DNA from: Dactylonectria macrodidyma
Lineage: Eukaryota > Ascomycota > Sordariomycetes > Hypocreales > Nectriaceae
Length of the DNA: 64,000 nt
NCBI GenBank assembly: GCA_020744425.1
Contig: JAGMUV010000001.1
Coordinates: 5,208,001-5,272,000 of the forward strand
Direction of reading: 5' to 3'
Position numbers and translations under genes: made by a program. Positions within the stretch are counted from its first letter, which is position 1; the number at the start of each line of letters is the position of its first letter. Of this stretch, positions 24,275 to 36,194 are shown piece after piece. The notes below the pieces were generated by a model. The model did not search any database and was not told the origin of the DNA. It worked only from the letters and a program-made list of their open reading frames with translations.

Positions 24275-24947
24275 TTACAGCTGAGCCAGGACACCGAGGG
24301 CACCGGAGGTCTCGATGCTCTGGGGGTCGTAGTCGACGGAGGCGTAGGTGACCTTGCCGTGGTCGATGATAATGGCGAAGCGGCCAGTGCGCTCCTCGAA
24401 GTTCCAGCCGATGCTGCGAGAGAACTTGGCGTCCTTGTCGGACATGAAGAGCTGTTTATCGCGTTAGTCCAGTTCCAAATGCCCCTTCTCAAGGGTGGGG
24501 GAATAGATAAGGTAAGGGGGTGCACTCACGATGGAGTCGTCGGTGACACCGTTGGCCTTGGCCCAGCCAGACATGACGAAGGGGTCGTTGAAAGCAACAA
24601 CGATAACTAGGTCAACACCCTTGGCCTTGATCTTGTCGATGTGCTCGGTGTAGGAGGGGATGTGGGAGCCGGAGCAGGTGGGGGTGAAAGCGCCGGGGAT
24701 GGAGACGAGGACGACCTTCTTGTCCTTGAACTCTGTTGAACGGTGATATTAGCAGCTGTTGGGTTGATCCTGGAGACCACTCGAGACGAGTTGGGCTTCA
24801 CGAGGAAGAGGGGATTCACGTACCCTGGCTGGCAGCGAAGGGAGTGGGAGCACCGCACTGAGAGAACTTGGCAATCTCAGGAGTGGGCTTGATGTAGCTG
24901 AAGAAAACGCCCTCGGGGAAATCGTCGCCGGCCTTGAGAGTAGTCAT
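24275..24947 (-). CDS. peroxiredoxin, Prx5/PMP20-like
   Basis: Thiol peroxidase that reduces peroxides through an active-site cysteine. Exons 24824-24947, 24530-24732 and 24275-24451 give 167 aa, normal for Prx5. Seen: N-terminal LKAGDDFPEGVFFSYI, the active-site loop PGAFTPTC with peroxidatic Cys61, the ND-PFVMSGW segment, FMSDKDAKFSRSIGW and a DHGKVTYA strand. A second cysteine earlier in the chain (QCGAP, Cys31) could take part in resolution. The C-terminus AQL is not a clear peroxisomal signal. It matches the fungal family that includes the Asp f 3 allergen of Aspergillus. Confidence 0.94.
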
Positions 24948-27900
24948 CTTGAATGTGGGTTGTAGTGTTGATGTTGGTGTTTGGAGAGATTGTTTGTGGT
25001 ATGGAGTTGTGAGGTCGGTGACGAAGAAGAGGTGTGATGTGGTTGAAGTACTTGGGCGGGAAGGCGTGGCAGATCAATGCGCTTTGTCGATTTCTTTATA
25101 ATCGTGCCCGCCACAACCGCCCCTCTCCCTCCCTGGCGAATGCCCCCGTCAATGCCCCGTCGGAGAGCAATCGGAGAAGGCGGAGAGAAGTCCATGGAAT
25201 AATTGGTCCATTGGCGCAAGAGAAGGAGCCGATGAGGTCAGTCCTGGTCGCCAGGATAGTGGGGGGAGTTGGCCGGAGCGCGCAACGACACGGCCCAAGT
25301 GGAACCGGGACGGATGTTTTTTCTGGTGCTGAAGGGATGGATCATGGAGGGGGAGGCGGACACCTTGATAGGGCGGCACGGCTACGGACTGCGAGGTTCG
25401 GAGGGGCGATACGGCAAAGGAATCAGGCAAACGGCGAAGAAACCAGGGACGATTGCAAAGGGGCAAGTGGCGCCAGAGCGGGAACGGGCAGTGGAGGTCT
25501 CTACTGTGATAGTAATACGTGTACTTTGGAGCACCTAGTACGTGAAGGCGTGCACGTTGAAGGGTTCAGCTACCTGTTTCGTGGGTGGAGAGCGCCGGCG
25601 GGATAAGACTGACACGGGCGGCTCCTGTGCAGCTTTGCACGTTGATGACATGGGCCACTAACGGCGATCGGCGGTCGGTTGCTCACGGAGGAGGCTCGGG
25701 TGCAGACGTCGGCGCCGAGAGGGGGGGCCCGTGTCATGCCCCTTGCAGTCCAAGTATTTGTCATTCTTCTGCAGCATCTGATTAGATTATCGACCGCTGG
25801 CCTCCTCTGCCGTATAGTACCGACGCAGTTAGACGCGCCGAGAGTGAAAATCAGGTGTTCACGGATGCCCAGTATCCGTTGTTGAGATTGGGGCCCACGG
25901 CAAGTGGCGGGAGCATGACAATTCTTGCGCGCCATGGAACGGTATGGAATGGGATATCGGAAGGGCCCCGGAGACAAAGCGGACAGAAAACCTTGCGAGA
26001 AAACTTTGCTACGTAAGGTATCTCTGACATGTAAATTCCCACCATGATCCGAATCGTCACTCGCGCGGATCGGGGATGGCCGCCGACTACGGAACTCCGA
26101 TAGACTTGTCTGCTACGTAGGTGGTTGAGGTGAGGCGAAGCATTGAGTCTCACAGCAGATCTTAGATGTGTGATTTGGAATTTGGAATTATGGATAGACG
26201 TGCATGAACAGTCGGACCACTTTGTTTTCTTATTCCCAGGCGAATTCGTGACATCAGCCCTGTCAATGGCTTTACCACGGTAGTGTTGGAGAAAAAACAC
26301 CGCATTTGGCAGCTCCAGTCCGCGCCACGGCCAAGGTGGCATATCAGGGCCACGCATCTTTTGAGAAGTCGGAGTGGAGACAACCTCGGCGGGCGGTGAG
26401 AGGCGGAACTGATAAGAGAGCACAGATAAAAGCCCCAGCGGACCCCTTGAGTCGAGCATGAAGCCTTCAAGTACAAGTGATACGTATGTACCAATGTATC
26501 TGCGGCATGTTCCGAGATGGGCCTGTGTATCCTGGACTGTGCAGCTTCTTGTCGGGAATTGTTAGTGGTACTTGTGGCGGCAGTGGCCCAAGACTCGGCT
26601 GGCACTTGGTGGGTGGGAAGATCGTGACAAGGGACAGGGAGCGAGCTCCTGAGCTATGATTGGCTGTAGCGGATCCGTCCCTGGCCCATCCCTGACACAT
26701 CCCTGACCTATCCCCGATTCGTATCTCACCGCCGTGAGAAGGGTTCAAAGGGTGATGAGGTTGCTTTTTAGCAGCTTCACTAACAGGACTCATCTTTTTG
26801 AGCACTCTCAGTAGCTCACCGCTTCCCTAGAATAGTCAAAGTCTCCATGCTGCATGTCTTGTCGTGCCGCGCGCATTTGCTGCATGGACGGGATAGGAAG
26901 GCTGGCATCAACTGAGACTTTCAGTTGGTGTGCTCGGATCCAACCTGGGTGCAGGTGCCTCAGGAACGAGAGACACACGTGAACCAGTCTGGCCCAACGT
27001 TGCCTGCGCCCGCCGAAAAGTACCTTGGCTTGCCTCCTCGCAATTATATGTGCCATTCCGCCATTTCTATGGCTTTTGAGGCCCGAACAGCAACCTCCGA
27101 TGCCAAGAAGCACACAAATCAAGGCATATCAAGATGTGGCTGCACTTGATAACTGTGGCATTGATGCACAAAAGCAATTCCTCGTCACCACTTCAGGGAA
27201 GATGCCGGACACGCGGAGAGCGCATTGCGCTAGCAGAGTCCGGTCAGTAATCAACGATGCCGCTCCCTGTTCTCCATGTTTAGGTCTTCCTCCAGCCCGC
27301 CACAATCCAGGAACGGTGCTTTTCTTGCGACTTCGCCATTGAAAGAGTCTAATTAGCCCATCTTTCTCCCTCCTTTGGTCGGCTCCGCTGCCTCCATCTA
27401 GACTGAACCCTACCATCAGTCCGTCACAATCCAAGACAGGTGACAGACATCACTAACGGCCGGTGAGTCTACCCGGGCCTATGAGCAAATTGCACTCCGA
27501 GACATATGCAAGCAGTTAGCATGGTCACTTTATATGTGGGGAGACGAGGATACGACGGGCGAGTGATCGAGTGGGGGTGATCGAGGTCTCGATGTAGGCT
27601 TCGAAATGAGAGATGCAGGCATCGATCGGTCAGAACCCTGGTCAAGCCGGCAAGCTGGTTGGGCCATCATCGCTAGCTTTCAGTGGTGGTCAGTGGCATG
27701 CTAGCACTTTTGTTGGAATCGGCGAGAAGCGACTTGTCGATGTCGTCTTTGCTGCGTTGGGGTTGGCGCAAGCCACACTTGGCCAAGCCAACACGTCAAG
27801 GACTCAAGGTCCGCAGTAGTTGCCTTCTTGAGAGGCATTTTGAGAGACATGCTAATTAGGGGTGCACTGATCCCAAGTCAATAGTCTGTCCTCCTTGAAA

Positions 27901-28743
27901 TGATCGGCGTTCCCCAACCGTCCCACGCGGCAGAGCAGCAGAGACACCACGCTGGTAACCGCCTTGGTATTGTTGGCGGCTGTGCGGAAGAGTTGCACCG
28001 TTTGCAACCACGTATGCAGTTATGTCAGTATGACGATCCCGACGATCCATACCACCAGGCCATCAACTGTACACAGATCGACGCGTGGTGTAGATTTACT
28101 AGGTATGTATGTGTAACTTGCATGCAGTGCTGAAGATAATTGAGGAGCCGGGAGTAAGGAACCGGGAACAGGGTATCTCGTATCTTTGTTTTTGTTCAAC
28201 GGCGCGCAGCCTGATTTGAAACCCATCGCCCAGCGTCGGGATGTCCCATTTCCGTGATGTCTCCCGCCTCTGGCGCTGAATCACGAGAGGCACACCAAGC
28301 ACACCAGGCACAAGACTAATTTGTGGGCAAGCTGTCACCATGATGCTGGACATTCATTGCTAGCACATCCCCCACACACACAGTACAATAGGAACGTCCG
28401 CACATCAACAAATGGTGGAGTGTCAGCCCGGACTGTTGTGGTAGCTAGCAGGGGTTCGACACCCATTGTTCTCAGACACTGGTCAAAGACTCGCGCCCTT
28501 GACGGTTGGCAGCATGTGAACTGTAGACGTGGTTCAAACAGTGAACACTCGGCCCCTTTGTGACTCTCGTGGCATCTGGAGAGCCGTCTGAGATGTGAGG
28601 TTAAGCTCCGCTGACGGCAGATGACGGCAGAGGCTGCGTTTGCGATCCACCGGGCCGTCAGGGAGAGGTCGGGCGATGCGATGAGGGCGTTCTTGGGCGT
28701 CAGCTGAAAAGCCATGGTTTCTTTTTCTTTTCTGATCTGATCT

Positions 28744-28764
28744 AGGCTGGGCTGGGCTGGGCTG
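28744..28764. repeat. (GGGCT)n short tandem repeat
   Basis: About four copies of the five-base unit GGGCT/GCTGG in the gene-poor stretch; no function inferred. Confidence 0.6.
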
Positions 28765-29720
28765 GATTCGTCTAGGCTGGCCTCGCAATTTGCGTCGTTG
28801 AGTGGTTGCGCAAAGCCACACCTACGACAAACTTCGCGCCGTCCGGCCGTGGCCCGCCCAAGTAGTTGCCCACCACTGTGACCAGTCACCGGAAGGCATT
28901 AGGAGATCACTCTAGCGGCTGCTAAGATCTTAGCGAAAGAAGAGCCCGGGTTGCCACTTTTCCCATCGCCCTAGTCGAGGCAGCCAATGGCTGAACCTCC
29001 CCAGTGGCCGATCGACCGGAATTGTTCATGCCCCAGACCGGGCATCTGTGGGCTAAATTCGACATGGAGGGTAGGGCTAGCGATCGAGCGGGAGGAGATT
29101 TTTGCTCGGGCACAGCTCCTTGATACCCTGCCTGGGTCAGCTTGCTTTTGGAGCCCCTGTCACCGTGCATAACGAGACAAGATAAGGATTTGGTTAACTT
29201 GGCAGATGACGAACAGCTAGTCTCAATCTGAAAAGGAAGCATGCCTGGGACGAGGCATGTATGTTGTAGGATAATAACGGCCCTAGTCCGTACGCCCCGT
29301 TTAGTCTATGATCCCTTGGCGATGGTGATGTGTCGTCTACGGGGGGTTGGGGGTAGTTGTATTGCCGCGACTCCCTTCCAGCGTTCCTCAGAAAACTTTG
29401 GCGGCCTTCGACGCTGCTATCGTCGCTGCTGCTATCGTCGTTGGTGAGACGCTACTCACCACTAAGGTTCTCTACTAAGACAGACGACGAGAAACACGGG
29501 TTCGTAACGATCCACTCTCCCTCGAGATTTCCCCTTGCATCCGGGGCCGTCTTCTCCTAGTGGCATCTGCCGCTGCCATCTTGCTGTGGCATACGCAGGT
29601 CATGGGTGCCAGCATGGTATGGGAGCCGTAGTTTGCTAACAACGCCCCTGGCCGGTGTGGTGGAGAGTGCCACAACACCCCCCAACAGCCAGACTTTTCT
29701 TGTTCCTTTGCCCAACCAGT

Positions 29721-29728
29721 TATTTAAA
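29721..29728 (+). promoter_or_regulatory. TATA-like element of the RGS gene
   Basis: TATTTAAA at 29721-29728 lies about 140 bp upstream of the RGS start codon and is followed by a pyrimidine-rich leader. This is a plausible TATA box by position and sequence only. Confidence 0.4.
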
Positions 29729-29867
29729 CCCGTACTCTTTCTCTCCTCTTGACTGAGTTCTGGTCTGCAAGTCCGCTAACACTTCGTCTCGAACAAGCTC
29801 CATTATTGGCATCTCGGACTCTAGCCATTTATAGTCACTCTCTTATATCATCTTTTTCTTTTCCATT

Positions 29868-31319
29868 ATGGGTCTACTTCCTCTCACATATACCCGTCCC
29901 AAGCATGTGGGCAGGGAGAACTGGAATAGCTCTAGCAGAGACAGCTCTGACAACGAGAAGAGCGATGGGTCCGTCAAGTCTGGCCAGTCTGGTCACTCAG
30001 CTGGCATCCCCGACTCGTTGGCCTTTGACAAGATCATCAACGGCGGCACTTGTCCTGTGAGTTGCCTTGACCGATCATCTACGATTCAGCTTGCTAACCG
30101 GGTAACCATAGCCCATGACTGTCCGAGACTTCATGACCTACCTCATCTACGTGGAGCATGCCGCCGAGAACCTCCAGTTCTATCTCTGGTACAAAGACTA
30201 CGAGAAGCGCTTCAACGAGGCCGACACTATCGACACGAAGCTGGCCCCCGAGTGGACCCAGGCCATGCAAGACGATACTGTGGCAAAGATCCGAAAGGAG
30301 AACGCGGATAACATTCGCAAGGAGCCAAAGGCAGCTGTGATCTTCAAGGGCACGGATTTTGAGAAGCATGGAGGCGAAAAGCTGGTTGATGGAGCCAACC
30401 CATTCCACACGCCCCCTCAGAGCAGCCGTAGTGATGAAGGCTCCATGTACACTTCCTCACAGGCTGCTGTGTCCTCCAACCCCTCGAGCTACCAGACTCA
30501 AGCCTCTGAAGCATTCCAGGCCGCTGGTGTTCGTCAGCCATGTAAGTCTCACAGATCTGCTTCTAAGCTCCGTGCGTACGGATACTAACCCGCTTGACAG
30601 TCACAATCCAGCCTTTCCGTGAGGAGATCAACCGAATCATTGCTAATTACATCATGGATGATGCCCCTCGACAGCTGAACCTGTCGGCGCCCGAGCAGAA
30701 GGCGGCTCTGCAGGCATTATCTCACACTACCCACCCTTCTGCATTCCGGGGTATCTTCAAGACGATCGACTCTAGCTTGCGTCGCCAGGCCCACCCCAAC
30801 TTTGTTCGATGGTCCATCTGCAACGGTAACCCTGCTCGCGTCTTTTTCGCCCGCGCGTTGGGTGTCGGACTCATCATCGGCGGTCTGATTCTCGGCATCC
30901 TTCTCACCCTCAGCAAGGCCGCTCGAGGCTATCGTGCCCTTGCAGCCATTGCCCTCGTCCTCGGTATTAGCACTCTCGTCGCAGCCTACAAGGGCATGTG
31001 TGTTGTGCTGCACGGCCTGCACCACCGCCACATCCGGCCGTGGGAGTTGTTCGTTGACGGCGAGAGGGGCGACTCTATGGAGAAGCGCAGCTTTGATTCG
31101 TTTTCGTCGTGCAACAGCTATGAGGATGAACCGTGGATTGTCAAGTACAAGAAGCGCAACATTGTGCGCAAGGTCTTTGACCGCGAGGTTTGGATCCAAG
31201 AGCCTGCGCTGCGCCAGATTCAAGACACCATCTTCATCCAGTCTATCCTGGCTTCAATTCTTCTCGGCGGCATAATCACGGGCATCTTGGTTGCGATTCC
31301 TGGCGGCAACTACTTTTAG
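29868..31319 (+). CDS. rax1: RGS-domain membrane protein, Rax1-like
   Basis: Regulator-of-G-protein-signalling fold joined to membrane segments. Three exons (29868-30056, 30112-30541, 30601-31319) encode 445 aa; yeast Rax1 has 435. The RGS region starts at MTVRDFMTYLIYVEHAAENLQFYLWY (about 64-90) and resumes at FREEINRIIANYIM and FRGIFKTIDSSLRRQAHPNF, with a loop of about 120 residues between. Three hydrophobic segments follow, at about 287-310, 316-338 and 413-442, the last ending at the C-terminus. In yeast, Rax1 with Rax2 marks old poles for bud-site choice; in Aspergillus, Rax1-type proteins affect growth and stress response. The role here is inferred from that family. Confidence 0.82.
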
Positions 31320-32391
31320 ATGATGATGAATCGGTGTTCGCTGATGTGATTACAACGCCGAAACAAAACAAAACTTGGAGGCTTGGGTGCTTTCTCTTCT
31401 TGGGGCTCACACTTTACCATTCTTTTCTTTCCTATGTTTGTTGGTTCGTCGATCATTCTAATACCCTATTTTGGCGCCCGCCTTGGCAATGATGCGGTTG
31501 AGGAGCCTCTTTTCCCTCCTTCGGTTGGAACGACGCCAGGGGTCTTTGCCTGGGGCGTCTTGGATGGATTATATCATGTGGAAGGGAGCAACAGAGGCTG
31601 GATGGTGGCCTCGAGACTTGTGCGATTTCTTTAATGAGGCTAAATGTGTGTATTGATACGAACATGGTGATTGAGTAGTATTGAATAGTCTACCTACTTG
31701 GAAAATTTGAGAAGCGAGAAGACGTGGTCAAGAAGTTGGGCATTCATAGAATTGGTCGCGTGTTGTGACGTCTTGACAGGTGTGATAGCGTAGGTACCTG
31801 TAGGTACAGTGGTAATTCTGGGCCAATGCAGTGGTTGAGTCTGGGTCCAAGTGTAATCCAACCCCACCATTGCATCCCGGACCATCGGTACCCGGTAATT
31901 TACAATGCAGTCGGGTGCCGGAGAGCTGTAGGTACTCGTGAGAGTAAGGTACAGTCCTGTACATGCTCGGGCTGTTATCCCCAGGTGTTCCTAGGTTGGC
32001 AATGCGACTTGACGGTTTATATTTGTGGACGCGCCGGAGAAACGGAGGATTGTCGTCACTAGACCACGTCAAATGATCCCCAACAATGATAATGGCTTCC
32101 ATGACAAATAAGACCGACAATCCCCCCTCCCGCGGAGCCTCGGCCCACCGGCTTTCAGACTGGGACGAGGGGGAGACATGGAGACAAAGAGGGACTTGGT
32201 TGTAAACTTCTCGGGCAGTTTCCCAGTTCCCACCGATCCCGTCTTATCGATAAAGAAAGCCGAAGGAACCCCAATGTGACTCCATTGAGGTGACTCCATT
32301 GGGATTGAGAGTGGTGAGTTGAGAACTAAATGAGCTGCCCCTCCACAATGCCGGCCGCTCAACCGCCCTGTGGAAATATCGACGTCTCTCC

Positions 32392-32424
<33 letters not shown>

Positions 32425-32641
32425 TTTTGCCTTGGTACATAGTTGTTTCTCCGCATTATCATCTCTTTAGACTATAACCTCTCCAGTTCGCGGCACTTAT
32501 CTTTTTTTTGTTGCCTTGGTACCTCGGCTTGAAGCCGCAGTCCCGAGTCTTAAACCCGCCATCCTAACCGTACCTCTGCTGTCCTCTCTCTCGGCTCTCT
32601 CGTCTCGTCCTTTCTTCTTCGCTCTTGCGCAACAGGAAACC
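31320..32641. other. RGS 3' region and pantothenate kinase promoter
   Basis: About 1.3 kb without a recognised gene. It contains several GTAGGTACCT-type motifs (around 31791 and 31928) and a 32-base C run shortly before the pantothenate kinase gene. Confidence 0.45.
32393..32424 (+). repeat. 32-base poly-C tract
   Basis: An uninterrupted run of 32 cytosines, about 220 bp upstream of the pantothenate kinase start codon, in promoter or 5' leader sequence. Length is likely variable between strains and hard to sequence exactly. Confidence 0.85.
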
Positions 32642-34280
32642 ATGACACCCGCCTCTACACATGACGATACGGCGGCACCGGCGACAACGGCGTTTGCACA
32701 GGCCCCACTGGCGCCGGCATCCGTAATGTCGCCCGCGCAGCCACAGCAGCAGCAGCCGCCTTCAATGAAGCGGCGTCTGCGAACAATGACGTCGACCGAG
32801 GAGATCGACAGCACCATCAACCGCCCTGGCAGTGTCAAGATCAATGTCCAGGGCGCCTTCATCGTCGACCCAGACACGTCAACGCCGGCATCGGGTGGAG
32901 GAGGAGCGACCGCCGTTGGAGCTGCTGCTGCTGCTGCGCATGCGAATGCGAATGCGAACAATGGGCGGGTCAGTCCATCATCGCATCCAGAGACGAGCGA
33001 TATTCGACTTCCGAACCACACGGCCGTGGTGAGCCACATTGCGATTGACGTATGTATTGGCCTGAGGCATAGACGCCCGCTACTCTACATCTTCTGACAT
33101 CTCTCTCGCTCTCTCTAGATTGGCGGCTCGCTGGCGAAGCTCGTCTACTTCTCGCGCGAGGTCGACTCGACCGACCCTGGCGGCCGGCTCAACTTCCAAA
33201 ACTTCGAGACGGACCGTATCGATGACTGCCTCGAGTACATGCGCCACCTGCGCGACAACCAGCTGATGCTCAACGGCTCGCAGCCGGGCGAGCTGTGCGT
33301 CATGGCCACTGGAGGCGGTGCCTACAAGTTCTACGACAAGATCCGCGAGGCCCTGGGCGTCAATGTGCTGAGGGAGGATGAGATGGAATGTCTGATCATC
33401 GGTAACCCAACCCTGAACCCTTTGATCTTTGTGTGTGGCTTTGATCCATTTTTGTATTGGTCGCTAACAGAGCAAACACCGCGCAGGCCTTGACTTCTTC
33501 ATTACCGAGATTCCGCGCGAAGTCTTCACCTACTCGGAGAGCGACCCCATGCAGTTCGTGCCGCCGCGCGACAACATCTACCCCTACCTCCTCGTCAACA
33601 TCGGCTCCGGAGTGTCCTTCCTCAAGGTCACAGGCCCTCGGTCCTACCAGCGAGTCGGCGGCACATCGCTGGGTGGCGGCACGCTCTGGGGCCTCTTGTC
33701 CATGCTAACTGGCGCCCGCACCTTTGACGAGATGCTCGACCTGGCCGGCCATGGAGACAATGCCAAGGTCGACATGCTGGTCGGCGACATCTACGGCGCC
33801 GACTACGGCAAGATCGGCCTCAAAAGCACTACCATCGCCTCGTCCTTTGGCAAGGTCTTTCGCATGAAGCGCGAGGCCGAGTCGGCGGCCGAGGACTCTC
33901 CCGTTCCTCACGACTCCGAGTCGTCCTTCTCTGGCGCTGACGTTTCCCGTTCTCTCCTTTACGCCATCTCCAACAACATTGGCCAGATTGCTTACTTGCA
34001 GTCCCAAATCCACAACCTATCCAACATCTACTTTGGCGGCTCCTTCATCCGCGGACACCGCCAAACCATTAACACGCTGAGTTACGCTATCAAGTTTTGG
34101 AGTCAAGGCGAGAAGCAGGCCTACTTTCTGCGACATGAGGGCTACCTCGGGTCCGTCGGCGCATTTCTCAAGAGGCAGCCGCGGAACTGGGGCCGCAGGG
34201 GAAGCCTGGAGGGCATGGAGGAGATGGCTGAGTGGAGGAGGAGTCAACGCGAGGCGGAAGCGAGCGCGAGTACTGCATGA
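32642..34280 (+). CDS. pantothenate kinase (eukaryotic type)
   Basis: Catalyses ATP-dependent phosphorylation of pantothenate, the first and usually rate-limiting step of coenzyme A synthesis (yeast Cab1). Three exons, 32642-33049, 33119-33401 and 33487-34280, give 494 aa. The first 130 residues are low complexity (Ala, Gln, Pro, an alternating Ala-Asn stretch) and unlike the catalytic core. The core starts at the phosphate loop DIGGSLAKLVYF, split by the first intron, and continues with ATGGGAYKFYD, VNIGSGVSFLKV, GGTSLGGGTLWGL and FGGSFIRGH, all characteristic of the eukaryotic PanK fold. A short Arg/Glu-rich tail ends the protein. Confidence 0.95.
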
Positions 34281-35027
34281 GTGAGTGAAGGCAAGGGAGG
34301 TCTCAAACTGAGACGCAAGAAGGGGCTGGTGATGCTGTTGTCGTGCGAGGGCGGAGACCTCGGAGGAAGACGAAAAGAAACCTCACATCAAAAAGCGCCA
34401 TCGGCCGAGCCTAAAGCTCGGAGAAACGAGAAGGAGGAACTGGGAACACACCACAAACATGCTCCTTGAGGGCTCGGTTGGGGCGCACCGAATTGGCGTT
34501 GAATTGATTTAGTTCGAGCGGGTTCTTTTGGTTGTGGCACAGCATTTCACATCACGGGGCACGGCACGGCACGGCGCATGAAAGAGCAGAAAGTGAGAAT
34601 TAGGAACGAGGAAACTAATGTGTGACATAGTAAACAGCCAGGGGCTAGCGAGCGAGCTGGATAACAGGAGAAAAGAAAACACATATACTACGCCCTCCGC
34701 AAATAGATTTGAGGCGGTGACTTATACCATGTCCTTGTCCTACCATGTACCTGTAGCTTGCCTCGTCTTGTGTTATCTCTGTACGACGCAAACACAGCAG
34801 GGTCTGGGAAGAGGTGTTGCTGGGAAACACTGGGTGGTACTGGGTCTCTGTTCCTCGAATTTCTTCCTGGTTTTCAGGGAACGGTCTTCTGGAAACATTT
34901 CCATCATACAGTTCATCCTGTCTTGGTTGCCAGCGGATCGAATTCCTTGCAAAATCCGCACTCTTAACCAACGTGAAATTGGTACGCTGCACCACAGGAT
35001 CGTCTCCCATCAAGCTGGGGAGAAGGC
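34281..35027. other. intergenic region downstream of pantothenate kinase
   Basis: 3' region of the kinase gene and no clear gene. A short GGCAC tandem repeat occurs at about 34557-34575. Confidence 0.4.
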
Positions 35028-35417
35028 ATGTTTCTGGACGCATTCTTGCTGAGAAGAAAGAGAACAGCGACCTCGGCGGCCATGGCTAACTGCTCAGCAG
35101 AAGCGGGTCCATGCCACGAAGAACCCGTGGTGGTGCTGCCCATGTCTCCATCTCTCACGCCTAGAGAGGCTTGCCATTGCGGGCTCTGCCCTGATGCCAC
35201 TGGGAAGATGGCCCTTCGAAGCTGCGGATGCGACCGTGGGACTTGCGAGTGGTGCCTCGTTCAACGTTGCGAGCCGTGGGACTCGAGAGACGGATGTCAC
35301 TGTGAGCCTTGTGCAATGTGCCAGAATGAAGCAACCCAGGTATGCGATGGCTATCGTGAGACTTGTCTATATGTAGCTAATGTGGTTTATAAAGACTATT
35401 TGCGATGTCAACTGTAG
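35028..35417 (+). CDS. candidate cysteine-rich small protein
   Basis: Not recognised. An open frame of 129 codons with ATG starts at 35028 and 35082. The stretch from about residue 48 to 115 holds some 18 cysteines and two similar blocks: CHCGLC followed by CDRGTC, and CHCEPC followed by CDGYRETC. The paired CHC codons differ at third positions only (TGC CAT TGC versus TGT CAC TGT), which favours real coding in this frame. No signal peptide is obvious, so zinc binding is more likely than a secreted disulfide protein; both are inference. A possible intron donor (CAG before GTATGC, 35340) and an acceptor at 35417 would change the C-terminus. It could still be chance. Confidence 0.3.
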   Translation: MFLDAFLLRRKRTATSAAMANCSAEAGPCHEEPVVVLPMSPSLTPREACHCGLCPDATGKMALRSCGCDRGTCEWCLVQRCEPWDSRDGCHCEPCAMCQNEATQVCDGYRETCLYVANVVYKDYLRCQL

Positions 35418-35856
35418 TTGTCAGGGGCTCTGGAGAAGCTTCAGTAGCGGAGGAGGCAGCTGCCGCAACCATGGGGTATGCGTCGGCGAGGAATCGCATC
35501 AACAAATCATCACATGCCCTCGACCGGATGTGAGATACTGTTCGCAAAACGCACTCCACCACTCGCGGAACATTGCCCATCACTCGACTCACGGTAGCTA
35601 CTGCCTCGACGTCTCGCGATGCCCCCTCGACGATGGCTGCTCACGTTGCATCGGGAACCTGCTCCTAGACTCGGAGTACTCGGAGTGTCATGAGCGGAGA
35701 AGGACACACACCAAAGGGCACGGGACCAGAAGAATCATCGACTTGCTCAGCCGCGGGCAGAGAAACGAGAGACAGTACGAGAGGGTAGAGAGCAGGGAGC
35801 GGAGACACAGCGAGGTTCGGAGAAGGGGCTCGAGGCACGAGGCAGAGTGTTCTCAT
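35377..35856 (-). CDS. candidate small helical protein
   Basis: Not recognised. Exons 35712-35856 and 35377-35636 join in frame to 134 aa. The first exon encodes a hydrophobic stretch (ALYPLVLSLVSLPAA). The second encodes a long amphipathic helical region with VEAVATVSRVMGNVPRVVEC and RACDDLLMRFLADAYP. The intron has a GTGTGT donor and GAGCAG acceptor. The pattern looks protein-like, but the opposite strand also carries a 169-codon open frame (35380-35889, cysteine-containing), and only one of the two can be real. It would be convergent with the candidate at 35028-35417, overlapping it by 41 bases. Confidence 0.27.
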
Positions 35857-36194
35857 ACGCGGGTTCGAAGAGTTCGATTTAGCCGGTGAGCTTGCTCACA
35901 TGAGAGACATGAGTTGATGCGATCATGAAGATTGTAAGAGTGACAAAACAATCTTCTTTCTCTACACTCATCGTAACTGGCCGATGTAAGAATGAAACAT
36001 CAACGGCTTGCCCGTGGGGTTCTCCAAGACGCTTTGGGGCAGCTGAATCATGATCGACGAGACCAATTGCCCAGCCTGGGACTTGTTATAAAAGAATAAG
36101 AGTAGACACTCCACCAGCTGACACGACAATAAGCCTGGACAATGTTGAGGGGGAGGTGAGTGAGAGACAATCATCAAAAACCCCAAAAAGTAAA

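Larger units (their letters stand above)
24948..29867. other. 4.9 kb gene-poor stretch
   Basis: Holds the promoter of the peroxiredoxin gene and, at its other end, that of the RGS gene. The rest has scattered short open frames on both strands, including one of 202 codons (25851-26459, minus) with no recognisable features. A GGGCT repeat occurs near 28744. I find no transposon termini, tRNA or rRNA. Confidence 0.4.

Noticed and set aside
25851..26459. 202-codon open frame on the minus strand starting with ATG
   Set aside because: Composition looks random, no hydrophobic core pattern, domain or splice structure; an open frame of this length is expected about once by chance in a window of this size and base composition.
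27025..27342. 105-codon frame with a signal-peptide-like N-terminus
   Set aside because: No ATG at the start and the rest lacks any recognisable feature.
28451..28464. GGGTTCGACACCC resembling a tRNA B box
   Set aside because: No matching acceptor or anticodon stem can be drawn around it.
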